In this document: positions 42,046 through 50,322 of the stretch, one piece after another
Position numbering within the stretch: position 1 is the first letter of the stretch
How the letters are laid out: every line of letters begins with the position of its first letter
Assembly (NCBI GenBank): GCA_023230855.1
Contig: JALNWQ010000004.1
Coordinates: forward strand, 258,031-322,030
Length of the DNA: 64,000 nucleotides
Direction: 5' to 3'
Source: Solirubrobacteraceae bacterium
GTDB lineage: Bacteria; Actinomycetota; Thermoleophilia; Solirubrobacterales; Solirubrobacteraceae
Notes under the pieces: generated by a model
What the model saw: the letters and a program-made list of their open reading frames with translations, nothing else
The model's database searches: none
Told to the model about the DNA's origin: nothing
Translations under genes and position numbers: made by a program

Positions 42046-42900
42046 ATGCGCCGGGTCGCCATCGCCCTGCTCGCCCTGCTCGCCGTCGCGGGCGGGGTCC
42101 TGCTGGTGGCATCGGGCGGCGACGAGGCCGGACGCGGCGACGACCGGGACCCGCGGCAGGAGCGGGCCGACGCACGCACGGCCGACCGGGCGGGCCGCAA
42201 GGCCCGTCGCACCCGGACCCGCGTCCATCGCGACGACCCGAGGCTCCGGCCGACGCAGGGCAACGGACTGGCTTGCCGCGCCGCCCCGCCGGTGATGCGG
42301 CGTCGCGGTCCCCGGAGCCCGAAGCGGATCGCGCTGACGTTCGACGACGGCCCGTCGCCCTACACCAAGGCGTTCCTGCGGGTGCTGCGTCGGCATCGGG
42401 CTCCGGCGACGTTCTTCGTCCTCGGGCGGCAGATCGCCGGGCGCGAGGCGGTGCTGCGCGGGATCATCCGGGAGGGCCACGCGCTCGGGAGCCACGGCTG
42501 GTCCCACCGCAGCCTCGCCCCGGCCGACGCCGACACCCGCCGTGAGCTGCGCTGGACCCGCGACGCGATCCGGGCGTCGGTCGGCCGATCGGGCTGCCTC
42601 ATGCGTCCGCCGGGGGGCGACATCGGGGGACGGCTGCGGACGCTGCTGCGCAAGCGCGGCGAGCAGGCGATCCTCTGGCGGATCGACCCCCAGGACTGGC
42701 GTCGCCCCGGATCGCCGACGATCGTCCGCGACGTCCTGGCCCACGCGTTCCCGGGCGCGATCGTCGTGCTGCACGACGGCGGTGGCGACCGCACCCAGAC
42801 GCTCAAGGCGCTGCCGACGATCATCCGCGGCCTGCGCGAACGCCGCTACCGGCTCGTGACCGTCCCGACCCTGCTCGGGCTGGAGCGCACCGACCGCTGA
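42046..42900 (+). CDS. Secreted polysaccharide deacetylase (NodB homology domain)
   Basis: A 284-residue protein with a signal anchor (about 3-24, VAIALLALLAVAGGVLLVASG), a charged Arg/Asp-rich linker and a NodB domain from about residue 92. Motif 1 is ALTFDDGPSPYTKAF with the catalytic base and metal Asp. Motif 2 is GSHGWSHRSL with the two metal His. Motif 3 is MRPPGGDI. AIVVLHDGGGDRTQTLKAL is motif 5. It would remove acetyl groups from GlcNAc in peptidoglycan or exopolysaccharide outside the membrane. Convergent with the transglycosylase gene, with a hairpin between. Confidence 0.9.
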   Translation: MRRVAIALLALLAVAGGVLLVASGGDEAGRGDDRDPRQERADARTADRAGRKARRTRTRVHRDDPRLRPTQGNGLACRAAPPVMRRRGPRSPKRIALTFDDGPSPYTKAFLRVLRRHRAPATFFVLGRQIAGREAVLRGIIREGHALGSHGWSHRSLAPADADTRRELRWTRDAIRASVGRSGCLMRPPGGDIGGRLRTLLRKRGEQAILWRIDPQDWRRPGSPTIVRDVLAHAFPGAIVVLHDGGGDRTQTLKALPTIIRGLRERRYRLVTVPTLLGLERTDR

Positions 42901-42926
42901 CCCGGCCACCGATCGGTCCCGGGACG

Positions 42927-42946
42927 AGCCGCGCCCGCGCGCGGCT
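42927..42946. terminator. Bidirectional hairpin between deacetylase and transglycosylase genes
   Basis: AGCCGCG and CGCGGCT, a perfect 7-bp stem with a 6-nt loop. It sits between two convergent genes and touches the stop codon of the minus-strand one. Confidence 0.45.
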
Positions 42947-44498
42947 ACCCGCCCAGCGCCCGCTGCAGGACGGGGCCGAAGAGCTTCTCGGCCTCGGGGG
43001 CGAACGTCAGGTGGATCGCCGACGGCTCCCGCACCCACGCGATGAGGTCGAGCGCCTGCAGCCGGGTCAGGGTCCACTGGAACGCGGTCGCCTGCGCCCC
43101 GGTGTAGCGCCGGGAGACGTCGACCGCCCAGCCGGTCGTGTGCTGCGAGCGGGCGTTCGTGGCCTGGACGTTCTCGCTGCCCAACCGGGCCTGGTACCGC
43201 TCGTCGCGCACGGTGCTCGTGACCGTCAGCCGGCCGCGACCGCGGTTGAGCTCCTTCACCGTCGCGCCGATCGCCAGCAGCCCGCCGAGCGCGCCGGGGC
43301 GCAGCGCCCGGTACCGGCTCCTGGGTTGACCCAGGCGCGGGGCGAGCTCGCCCATCTCGTCGCTGATCGACAGGCCGTTGCGGCGCATCGCGGCGCGCGG
43401 CAGCGCCCGGACCTCGCTGCGCTCCAGCGCCCGGCGCAGCTCGGCGGGCGTCTTGAACGCGTCGGTCTCGTCCGGCGGGTGCAGCAGGTCCTCGGCGGAC
43501 GCCTTGCGCTGCTGCAGCTCGGCCTCGCGTGCCAGGCGGGTCGGGTCGCGCCGGAACTGGGCCATGATCCGCTGCGCCGCGAGCACCCGCCAGTAGTACG
43601 TCTGCGAGTCGTCCTCGAGGTCGCTCAGGATCCGGGACGCCTGCGGCGTCGTCTGCGGATCGGTGCCGAAGAAGAGCCGCACGAACGGCACGTTGCCCTT
43701 GCCGTAGGCGTTGAGGACGCGCTGCAGGTTGCCGACCCCCATGTGGTAGCTGGCGACCGCCAGGTCGCGCCGGCCGCCGAGCTCGCCACGGGCGAACTCC
43801 AGGTAGCGGATGGTCGCCTTCAGCGCCTCGGCGGGATCGAACCGGGGGTCGACCCGCCGCCGCTCCGCCTCGCGGGCGGCCTTCTTGCGCCCGCCCAGGC
43901 CGATGAGCCGCGTGAGCTGGCGCGACCGCTCCAGGTCGATCTTCATCCCCAGGAGGTTCGTCCCCGTCTCGGCGACGATCTGGGTGAACCCGGCCGCGGC
44001 GCGGACGTCGTCGGACGCCATCGCGTCGGGTCGGCCGGCGCTCTCCAGGTACACGATCGCCTCGAGCAGGTCCGGGTCCTCCTTGCCGTCGCGGGCGATC
44101 CGCTCGATGAGCGGCCGGTACGTCGCGACGCGCGCGGCGGTGAGGATCGGCCCGCCGGGCGACAGGCGGTACAGCGGATGCGCGAACCCGCGGGTGGCGC
44201 GGGCGGTGAGCTCGTCGGCGCGCGCCTCGGGGTCGGGGCGCAGGATGTCGAGCGCCGCGGCGGTCGTCGCGTCGCCGGTGGTCGTCGCGGTCGTCGCGGT
44301 GGTGGCCGGGTCCTCGTCGTCGCCGCAGGACCGCAGCGCCAGCACCGACACGATGAGGAGCAGCAGGACCGCGGCCACCGGCAGCAGGGGCCACCCGCCC
44401 GGCCCGCCCGGCGTCGACCGTCGACGGAGCGCCCCGGCGGCACGGCCGGACGCACCGCGAAGGCGGTCGGCGGCGGGCCGTGGGGAGCGCTCGGGCAC
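42945..44498 (-). CDS. Membrane-anchored lytic transglycosylase with peptidase-like C-domain
   Basis: A 517-residue wall-remodelling protein. One transmembrane helix (about 36-56) is followed by a Thr-rich linker. An SLT-type lysozyme-like domain (about 115-270) has EAIVYLESAGRPDAMASDD with the catalytic Glu, AAGFTQIVAETGTNLLGM, and ASYHMGVGNLQRVLNAYG. The C-terminal part (about 395-510) ends SQHTTGWAVDVSRRYTG and AIHLTFAPEA, the SxHxxGxAxD...H zinc pattern of M15/DUF5715-type D-Ala-D-Ala peptidases. One polypeptide may therefore cut both glycan and peptide. Convergent with a deacetylase that could modify the same wall. Confidence 0.82.
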   Translation of the reverse strand: MPERSPRPAADRLRGASGRAAGALRRRSTPGGPGGWPLLPVAAVLLLLIVSVLALRSCGDDEDPATTATTATTTGDATTAAALDILRPDPEARADELTARATRGFAHPLYRLSPGGPILTAARVATYRPLIERIARDGKEDPDLLEAIVYLESAGRPDAMASDDVRAAAGFTQIVAETGTNLLGMKIDLERSRQLTRLIGLGGRKKAAREAERRRVDPRFDPAEALKATIRYLEFARGELGGRRDLAVASYHMGVGNLQRVLNAYGKGNVPFVRLFFGTDPQTTPQASRILSDLEDDSQTYYWRVLAAQRIMAQFRRDPTRLAREAELQQRKASAEDLLHPPDETDAFKTPAELRRALERSEVRALPRAAMRRNGLSISDEMGELAPRLGQPRSRYRALRPGALGGLLAIGATVKELNRGRGRLTVTSTVRDERYQARLGSENVQATNARSQHTTGWAVDVSRRYTGAQATAFQWTLTRLQALDLIAWVREPSAIHLTFAPEAEKLFGPVLQRALGG

Positions 44499-44543
44499 GC
44501 CGGGATCGTCGCACGTGGCGGGGGAGCCGGGTCGTGGCGCGGG

Positions 44544-45011
44544 TCAGGATCGGCTATGGCACCACGCGGCCTCGGCGGCCCCGTCGACGATCCGCAGCAG
44601 GCGGTCGAGCTCGGCGCGGTCGTCGTCCGACAGCACGCCGACGAGGTCGTCGGCGGCCGCGGTGCGGGCGCGACGCATCGCGACGAGCCGGGCGCGGCCG
44701 GCGTCGAGGACGTGGACGCGGACCGACCGGCCGTCGTCCGGGTCGGGACGCCGCTCGACGAGGCCCGCCGCCTCGAGCGCGGCGACGGCCGACGTCGCCG
44801 ATCGCGGCACGACGCGCAGCCGGTCGGCGAGCTCGCGCATCCGCAGCGGGCCGTCGGCGCGGGCGAGGACGACGAGGGCGCGCCCGGCGGACGGCGTGAT
44901 CCCCAGCGGCTCGAACGTCCCGCGCGACCGTCCGTGGATCCACCGGGCGATGCGCAGCAGCAGCTCGCCGGTCGTCGGGACGGTCGGGGCGCCGGGCGGG
45001 TGAGCGTCCAT
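44544..45011 (-). CDS. MarR-family transcriptional regulator
   Basis: A 155-residue winged-helix regulator. ELLLRIARWIHGRSRG forms the dimer helix. TPSAGRALVVLARADGPLRMRELADRLRVVPRSATSAVAALEAAGLVERRPDPDDGRSVRVHVLDAG is the full wHTH with the DxRxxxxxLT-type wing. It is divergent from an ABC exporter, and two 21-bp operator-like dyads sit in the shared interval, so it almost certainly represses the exporter and itself until a toxic ligand binds. An upstream GTC-preceded ATG at 45029 is in frame but lies inside the first operator, so I take ATG at 45011. Confidence 0.9.
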   Translation of the reverse strand: MDAHPPGAPTVPTTGELLLRIARWIHGRSRGTFEPLGITPSAGRALVVLARADGPLRMRELADRLRVVPRSATSAVAALEAAGLVERRPDPDDGRSVRVHVLDAGRARLVAMRRARTAAADDLVGVLSDDDRAELDRLLRIVDGAAEAAWCHSRS

Positions 45012-45027
45012 GCGTCGACTGTACGAC

Positions 45028-45077
45028 ATCCTGAGTCAGGCTCAGCATCTGCTAGGATCCTGAGTCTCGCTCAGTAT
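45028..45077. promoter_or_regulatory. Two MarR-type operators between marR-like gene and ABC exporter
   Basis: ATCCTGAGTCAGGCTCAGCAT (45028-45048, written here as two parts: ATCCTGAG and CTCAGCAT around 5 nt) and a second copy at 45057-45077 with arms ATCCTGAG and CTCAGTAT. Copies start 29 bp apart. Each is an inverted repeat CTGAG-N5-CTCAG. Operator role inferred from the divergent regulator. Confidence 0.75.
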
Positions 45078-45096
45078 CTCGACCCGGAGTCCGCCG

Positions 45097-46920
45097 TTGC
45101 CGCCACCGTCCCCATCCCGTCCGTCCGAGCCCGTCGACCTGCGCCGGATCGCGGGGCTCTTCGCGCCGCACCGCGCCCGGATCGCGGTGGTGGTCGCGCT
45201 CATCGTCGTGTCGGCGATCCTCGGCCTGGCGCAGCCGCTCATCATCCGCGAGCTCGTCGACGTCGCCCTGCCGGAGCGGGACACGACGTTGTTGACGATC
45301 CTCGTCGTCGGCATGGTGGGCGCGGCGGTCCTCGCGGCGGCGATCGACGTCGGGCAGACGTGGCTGTCGCACACCGTCGGGCAGCGGGTGATGCACGGGT
45401 TGCGCACCGCGGTGTACCGGCACCTGCAGCGGATGTCGCTGGCGTTCTTCACCCGGACCCGCAGCGGCGAGGTGCAGTCGCGGATCAGCAACGACATCGG
45501 GTCGATGCAGGGCGTGGTGACGTCGACGGTCACGAGCCTCGTGTCGGCGTTCACGACGGTCGTGGCGACGCTCACGGCGATGCTCGTCCTGGACTGGCGC
45601 CTGGCGTTGGCGACGCTCGTCGTCGTCCCGTTCTTCGTCTGGCTGGCGCGGACGGTGGGGCGGCAGCGGCGTCGGATCGTCGCCGAGCGTCAACGGCGGA
45701 TGGCGGACATGTCGGCGATCGTCGAGGAGTCGTTGTCGGTCGGCGGGATCGTCCTGGCGCGGACGACGGGGCGTGGCGGGGACCTCGTCGACCGGTTCGC
45801 CGGGGCGTCGGACGAGGTGGCCGGCCTGGAGGTGCGGGCGGCGATGGCGGGCCGGTGGCGGATGGCGACGGTGCAGATCGCGTTCGCGGCGATGCCGGCG
45901 CTCGTGTTCTGGATCGCCGGGTGGACGAGCGCCCACGGTGGCGGGATCGTCACGATCGGCACGCTCGTGGCGTTCACGACGCTGCAGACGCGACTGCTCA
46001 TGCCGATGGTGACGCTGCTGCGGCTCGCGGTCGAGGTGCAGACGTCGCTGGCGCTCTTCACGCGCGTGTTCGAGTACCTGGACGCCCCGGTCGACGTCGT
46101 GGAGCCGGCGAGCCCGGTCGCCGTCCCCGCGGCGCTGCGCGAGGGCGGTGCGCTCCCGGTGCGCCTGGAGGGGGTGCGGTTCGCGTACGACGCCGGGGCC
46201 GGGGACACGTTGGACGGGATCGACCTGGACGTCCCGGCGGGCGCGACGGTGGCGATCGTGGGCGCGACCGGGTCGGGCAAGACGACCCTGGGGCACCTCG
46301 TGTCGCGGTTGTACGACCCGGTCGCGGGGCGGGTGACGGTCGCGGGGATCGACGTGCGCGACATGGCGGTGGAGGACCGTGCGGCGCTCGTCGGCGTCGT
46401 CTCGCAGGACACGTACCTGCTGCACGCGTCGGTGGCCGACAACCTGCGGTTCGGTCGGCCGGACGCCACGGACGAGCAGCTCGTGGCCGCGGCGCGCGCG
46501 GCCCGGCTGCACGATCTGGTCGCGGGCCTGCCCGACGGGTACGACACGCTGGTCGGCGAGCGGGGGTATCGGTTCTCCGGCGGTGAGCAGCAGCGGTTGG
46601 CGATCGCCCGCGCGATCCTGCGCGACACCCCGGTGCTCGTCCTCGACGAGGCGACGAGCGCGCTCGACGTCGAGACCGAGCGCGAGGTGCAGCTCGCCCT
46701 CGACGAGCTGTCCCGCGGTCGCACGACGATCGCGATCGCGCACCGCCTGTCGACGGTGCGTGACGCCGACCTGATCGTCGTCCTGGACGAGGGCCGGATC
46801 GTGGAGCGTGGCACGCACGACGAGCTCGTCGCCCAGGGTGGGCGGTACGCCGGGTACGTCGAGCGGGACCGGATCGACGCCGACGGGAGCGCGGCGGAGG
46901 CGGCGGCGACCGCGGCCTGA
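45097..46920 (+). CDS. ABC exporter, fused membrane and ATPase half-transporter
   Basis: A 607-residue type IV half-transporter acting as a homodimer or with a partner. Six transmembrane helices occupy about 20-310 (RIAVVVALIVVSAILGLAQPLIIRELV; the intracellular coupling stretch FFTRTRSGEVQSRISNDIGS). The nucleotide-binding domain has Walker A VGATGSGKTTLGHL (about 386-399), Q-loop VSQDTYLLHASVADNLRFG, signature FSGGEQQRLAIARAIL, Walker B PVLVLDEATSALD and H-loop IAIAHRLSTV. The TTG start at 45097 with CCGGAG upstream follows the second operator by 19 nt. Likely a MarR-controlled multidrug or lipid exporter. Confidence 0.93.
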   Translation: MPPPSPSRPSEPVDLRRIAGLFAPHRARIAVVVALIVVSAILGLAQPLIIRELVDVALPERDTTLLTILVVGMVGAAVLAAAIDVGQTWLSHTVGQRVMHGLRTAVYRHLQRMSLAFFTRTRSGEVQSRISNDIGSMQGVVTSTVTSLVSAFTTVVATLTAMLVLDWRLALATLVVVPFFVWLARTVGRQRRRIVAERQRRMADMSAIVEESLSVGGIVLARTTGRGGDLVDRFAGASDEVAGLEVRAAMAGRWRMATVQIAFAAMPALVFWIAGWTSAHGGGIVTIGTLVAFTTLQTRLLMPMVTLLRLAVEVQTSLALFTRVFEYLDAPVDVVEPASPVAVPAALREGGALPVRLEGVRFAYDAGAGDTLDGIDLDVPAGATVAIVGATGSGKTTLGHLVSRLYDPVAGRVTVAGIDVRDMAVEDRAALVGVVSQDTYLLHASVADNLRFGRPDATDEQLVAAARAARLHDLVAGLPDGYDTLVGERGYRFSGGEQQRLAIARAILRDTPVLVLDEATSALDVETEREVQLALDELSRGRTTIAIAHRLSTVRDADLIVVLDEGRIVERGTHDELVAQGGRYAGYVERDRIDADGSAAEAAATAA

Positions 46921-46987
46921 CCGCGAGGCCGTCGGACGGTCACCGTCGCGCAACACCGCTCGCGCTCCGGCGCGCGACGATCGACCC

Positions 46988-47188
46988 ATGTTCCTCGTGG
47001 AGCGCCCCCCGGCCCGGCCGCGCCGTCGGCTGCCCGGCGTGATCGAGCTCTTCCTCGCGCCGCTCGTCGTCCCCGCCGTCGGCGTCACCGACGACGCCCG
47101 CACCCGGGATGCCTGCGACGACCCGGTGCGCCCCGCGGGGCGCACCGGGGGTGCTGCGGGCCTGCGCGCCCGCCACCTGGACGACTGA
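46988..47188 (+). CDS. Possible small protein, doubtful
   Basis: A 66-residue open frame, MFLVERPPARPRRRLPGVIELFLAPLVVPAVGV then a charged tail. It has one short hydrophobic segment and no ribosome site. It lies in the 613-base gap between the exporter and the thiolase gene. It could be a membrane-associated microprotein or simply a GC-driven open frame. Confidence 0.25.
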   Translation: MFLVERPPARPRRRLPGVIELFLAPLVVPAVGVTDDARTRDACDDPVRPAGRTGGAAGLRARHLDD

Positions 47189-47327
47189 CGCCACCGGGGC
47201 GCCGGCCCGCCACCTGCCGCCGTCCACCTCCCGCCGTCGCCCGCCGCGGCAGCCCGTCCCCCGCCGTCCGCCACCTGGGCGGCTCGTCGTGGCGACGTCG
47301 CGGCGGCGACCGACACCTCGCTCCCGG

Positions 47328-47372
47328 CGATATGTCGACGAAGGCATGGCTTATGACGTCGAGCGCATATCG
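47328..47372. promoter_or_regulatory. 45-bp tandem-dyad motif, copy 2
   Basis: Begins CGATATG and ends CATATCG. It contains ATGTCGACGAAGGCAT (47332-47347) and ATGACGTCGAGCGCAT (47353-47368), centres 21 bp apart as in copy 1 at 34103. About 30 of 45 positions match copy 1, and 14 of 16 match in the right-hand unit. It lies 161 nt before the thiolase start. The rest of the 47189-47533 gap holds no recognisable gene. Confidence 0.62.
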
Positions 47373-47479
47373 GCCGCGAGAGCCCACCGTTCGGCGGGGC
47401 CCACGGCGGCCCCCGCTCCCCCACGCCACCCCCCGACCGGAGGGTTCGCGCGACGTGCGCTACGCTTCCGGGACGCAGT

Positions 47480-47494
47480 TCCTACCGCCGGTAG
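47480..47494. promoter_or_regulatory. CCTACCG-C-CGGTAG dyad before the thiolase gene
   Basis: Perfect arms CTACCG and CGGTAG around C, preceded by TC as in the 17-bp palindrome at 32205. It lies 39 nt before the thiolase start. Likely a binding site for a TetR-like regulator of acyl-CoA genes; the role is inferred. Confidence 0.55.
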
Positions 47495-47533
47495 TTCTCG
47501 GCGGTCCGTCGTCGTCAGCCCGGGAGTCCCCGC

Positions 47534-48811
47534 ATGCCCGCCACCGTTCGTCGCGTCGCCATCGTCGGCGGCAATCGCATCCCGTTCGCGCGGTCCAACG
47601 GCGCGTACGCCACCGCGTCCAACAGCGACATGCTCGCCGCCGCGCTCGACGGCCTCATCGACCGGTTCGGCCTGGAGGGCAAGGTCATCGGCGAGGTCGC
47701 CGCCGGCGCCGTGCTCAAGCACAGCCGCGACTTCAACATGACCCGCGAGGTCGTCCTCGGCAGCAGGCTCGACAACGCCAGCGCCGCGGTCGACCTGCAG
47801 CAGGCGTGCGGCACCGGCCTGCAGGCGATCAACTACGTCGCCAACAAGATCGCGCTGGGCCAGATCGACTCCGGCATCGGCGGCGGCGTCGACACGACGT
47901 CCGACGCGCCGCTCGCCATCGGCGACAAGCTCCGCAAGAAGCTCGTCGCCGTCAACGCGCAGCGCACCACCGCCGACAAGGTCAAGGCCCTCGCGAAGAT
48001 CCGGCCCGGCGACATCCGGCTGGACATCCCCGCCAACCGCGAGCCGCGCACCGGCCTGTCGATGGGCGACCACCAGGCGATCACCGCCAAGGAGTGGGGG
48101 ATCACCCGCGAGGCGCAGGACGAGCTGACCGCCGCGTCGCACCGCAACCTCGCCGCCGCCTACGACCGCGGGTTCTTCGACGACCTCATCACCCCGTTCC
48201 GCGGCCTGGAGCGCGACGGCAACCTGCGGCCCGACTCCACCGTCGAGAAGCTCGCCAAGCTCAAGCCCGTCTTCGGCGGCCCCGACGGCACGATGACCGC
48301 CGGCAACTCCACCCCGCTGTCGGACGGCGCGTCCGTCGTCCTGCTCGCCAGCGAGGAGTGGGCCGAGGCCAACGACCTGCCGGTCCTCGCCTACCTCACC
48401 GACGTGCAGACCGCGGCCGTCGGGTACGTCGACGGCGAGGAGGGCCTGCTCATGGCCCCCGCCTACGCCGTCCCCCGCCTGCTCGACCGCCACGGCCTGA
48501 CCCTCCAGGACTTCGACTACTACGAGATCCACGAGGCGTTCGCCGCCCAGGTCCTGTCGACGCTCAAGGCGTGGGAGGACCCGACCTTCTGCAAGGTCAA
48601 GCTCGGTCGGGACGCCCCGCTCGGATCGATCGACCGCGACAAGCTCAACGTCAACGGCAGCTCGCTCGCCGCGGCCCACCCGTTCGCCGCCACCGGCGGT
48701 CGGATCATCGCCACCCTCGCCAAGCTCCTCGACGAGCGCGGCGGCGGCCGCGGCCTCGTCTCCATCTGCGCCGCCGGGGGGCAGGGCGTCACGGCGATCG
48801 TGGAGCGGTGA
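47534..48811 (+). CDS. Thiolase / acetyl-CoA acyltransferase (FadA2/FadI-like)
   Basis: A 425-residue enzyme forming or cleaving 3-ketoacyl-CoA. The acyl-accepting Cys92 sits in DLQQACGTGLQAINYVANKI. EIHEAFAAQ supplies the His-region of the second active-site loop, NVNGSSLAAAHPFAATGGR the third, and SICAAGGQGVTAIV the C-terminal Cys. The variant loop GSSLAAAHPF, instead of GGAIALGHPL, is characteristic of the FadI/FadA2 branch. Start ATG. The gene leads a cassette with long FabG and MaoC proteins, the same order of functions as mycobacterial fadA2-fabG4-htdX. A 42-bp duplication spans its stop codon. Two dyad motifs lie upstream. Confidence 0.93.
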   Translation: MPATVRRVAIVGGNRIPFARSNGAYATASNSDMLAAALDGLIDRFGLEGKVIGEVAAGAVLKHSRDFNMTREVVLGSRLDNASAAVDLQQACGTGLQAINYVANKIALGQIDSGIGGGVDTTSDAPLAIGDKLRKKLVAVNAQRTTADKVKALAKIRPGDIRLDIPANREPRTGLSMGDHQAITAKEWGITREAQDELTAASHRNLAAAYDRGFFDDLITPFRGLERDGNLRPDSTVEKLAKLKPVFGGPDGTMTAGNSTPLSDGASVVLLASEEWAEANDLPVLAYLTDVQTAAVGYVDGEEGLLMAPAYAVPRLLDRHGLTLQDFDYYEIHEAFAAQVLSTLKAWEDPTFCKVKLGRDAPLGSIDRDKLNVNGSSLAAAHPFAATGGRIIATLAKLLDERGGGRGLVSICAAGGQGVTAIVER

Positions 48812-48902
48812 TGAGCGCCTACCGCGTGACGCCCTGCCCCGACCCCGTGTCCCGCCCGCCCGTCACGGCGATCGTGGAGCGGTGATGAGCGCCTACCGCG
48901 TG
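48787..48902. repeat. 42-bp perfect direct repeat across the thiolase stop
   Basis: Copies at 48787-48828 and 48861-48902, period 74 bp, both beginning CGTCACGGCGATCG and ending TACCGCGTG. The first copy contains the last codons and stop of the thiolase gene. The second repeats them in the gap before the fabG-like gene, creating a 24-codon open frame (48811-48885) that again ends VTAIVER. Confidence 0.85.
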
Positions 48903-48921
48903 GATCGCTGAGGAGAACCGT

Positions 48922-50322
48922 ATGACCGACCGTTACCGCAGCTTCGTCAACAGCGCCATCGGGCGGCAGATCGCCCCGCGCCTGGGCCTGCCCCAGCCGC
49001 CCGTCCTGCAGCGGCACCGGGTGGGGGACCCCGTCGTCGACGGGCCCGTGCTCGTCGGCGCCGCGCCGGGTGGTCGGCTCGCGGGGGCGATCGCGCGAAC
49101 GCTCGCCGCCGTCGGCGCCGAGACCTGGACCACCGAGGCCGGCGACCTGCGCCAGACCGCCGCCGACGCCGGGCTGGCCCCCAAGATCTACGCGGACGGG
49201 GCCGCCGGCGACCAGCGGTTCAAGGCGCTCGTCCTCGACGCCACGGGCATCGCCGACGTCGACGCGCTCGGCGAGCTCCACGCGTTCTTCCACCCCGTCG
49301 CACGGCGGCTGCAGGGCTGCGGCCGGATCATCGTCCTCGGCACCACCCCCGAGCTGCTCGACGGATCCGCCCGGATCGCCCAGCGCGCGCTGGAGGGGTT
49401 CACCCGCTCCACCGGCAAGGAGATCAAGCGCGGCGTCACGTCGCAGCTCGTCTACGTCGCGCCCGACGCCGAGGACCGGATCGCGTCGACGCTGCGGTTC
49501 CTCCTGTCGCCCCGGTCGGCGTTCGTGTCCGGTCAGGTCGTGCGGATCATGCCGAGCGACCGGGACCCCGAGCTCAACTGGTCGGAGCCGCTCAAGGGCA
49601 AGGTCGCCCTCGTCACCGGCGCGTCGCGCGGCATCGGCGAGGCGATCGCGCAGACGCTCGCCCGCGACGGCGCGCACGTCGTCGGCCTCGACATCGCGCC
49701 GCTCGCCGACGAGCTCGCCGCGGTGACCGGACGGATCGGCGGCAGCGCGATCACCCTCGACGTCACCGACGACGACGCCGGCGCCGTGCTCGCGGAGCGC
49801 CTGAAGGCCGACCACGGCGGGGTCGACGTCGTCGTCCACAACGCCGGGATCACCCGCGACAAGACCCTCGGCAACATGAAGCGCGAGGTCTGGGACCAGG
49901 TCCTCGCCGTCAACCTGCGGGCGCCCGAGGCGATCACCCGGGCGCTGCTCGACGCCGGCACGATCAACCGGGACGGTCGCATCGTCGGGGTCGCGTCGAT
50001 CGCCGGGATCGCCGGCAACTTCGGCCAGACGAACTACGCCACGTCGAAGGCCGGGGTCATCGGCCTCGTCGACGCACTCGCCGCCGACGTCGCCGCGCGA
50101 GACATCACGATCAACGCGGTCGCCCCCGGGTTCATCGAGACCCAGATGACCGCGAAGGTCCCCCTCGGCATCCGCGAGGCCGGCCGTCGACTGTCGAGCC
50201 TCGGTCAGGGCGGCCTGCCGGTCGACGTCGCCGAGACGATCGCCTGGTACGCGTCGCCGGCGTCCGCCGGGGTCAACGGGAACGTCGTCCGTGTCTGCGG
50301 TCAGAGCCTCCTCGGCGCGTAG
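48922..50322 (+). CDS. High-molecular-weight 3-oxoacyl-ACP/CoA reductase (FabG4-like)
   Basis: A 466-residue SDR with an extra N-terminal Rossmann-like domain (about 1-215) not found in the 250-residue FabG. The domain contains the DPVVDGPVLVGAAPGGRLAGAIARTLA stretch and is flavodoxin-like. The catalytic SDR domain starts at ALVTGASRGIGEAIAQTLA (about 231), has VVVHNAGITRDKTLGNM and the active site VGVASIAGIAGNFGQTNYATSKAG with Ser, Tyr and Lys (about 355-378). It reduces the keto group made by the thiolase and hands the hydroxyacyl product to the MaoC protein. ATG with AGGAGAAC upstream (48911-48918). Confidence 0.93.
   Translation: MTDRYRSFVNSAIGRQIAPRLGLPQPPVLQRHRVGDPVVDGPVLVGAAPGGRLAGAIARTLAAVGAETWTTEAGDLRQTAADAGLAPKIYADGAAGDQRFKALVLDATGIADVDALGELHAFFHPVARRLQGCGRIIVLGTTPELLDGSARIAQRALEGFTRSTGKEIKRGVTSQLVYVAPDAEDRIASTLRFLLSPRSAFVSGQVVRIMPSDRDPELNWSEPLKGKVALVTGASRGIGEAIAQTLARDGAHVVGLDIAPLADELAAVTGRIGGSAITLDVTDDDAGAVLAERLKADHGGVDVVVHNAGITRDKTLGNMKREVWDQVLAVNLRAPEAITRALLDAGTINRDGRIVGVASIAGIAGNFGQTNYATSKAGVIGLVDALAADVAARDITINAVAPGFIETQMTAKVPLGIREAGRRLSSLGQGGLPVDVAETIAWYASPASAGVNGNVVRVCGQSLLGA

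Noticed and set aside
42945..46586. Long plus-strand frame (about 1190 codons) running opposite the transglycosylase and MarR genes
   Set aside because: It crosses two real minus-strand genes and then the exporter out of frame, and its translation is repetitive Arg/Gly/Ala.
47189..47327. CACCTGGGCG-rich sequence shared loosely with the 23 kb gap
   Set aside because: The match is short and of the kind expected by chance in 73-75% GC DNA; I could not define boundaries of a repeat family.
48811..48885. A 24-codon open frame between the thiolase and fabG-like genes
   Set aside because: It is created by the 42-bp duplication and repeats the thiolase C-terminus; no ribosome site or independent meaning.
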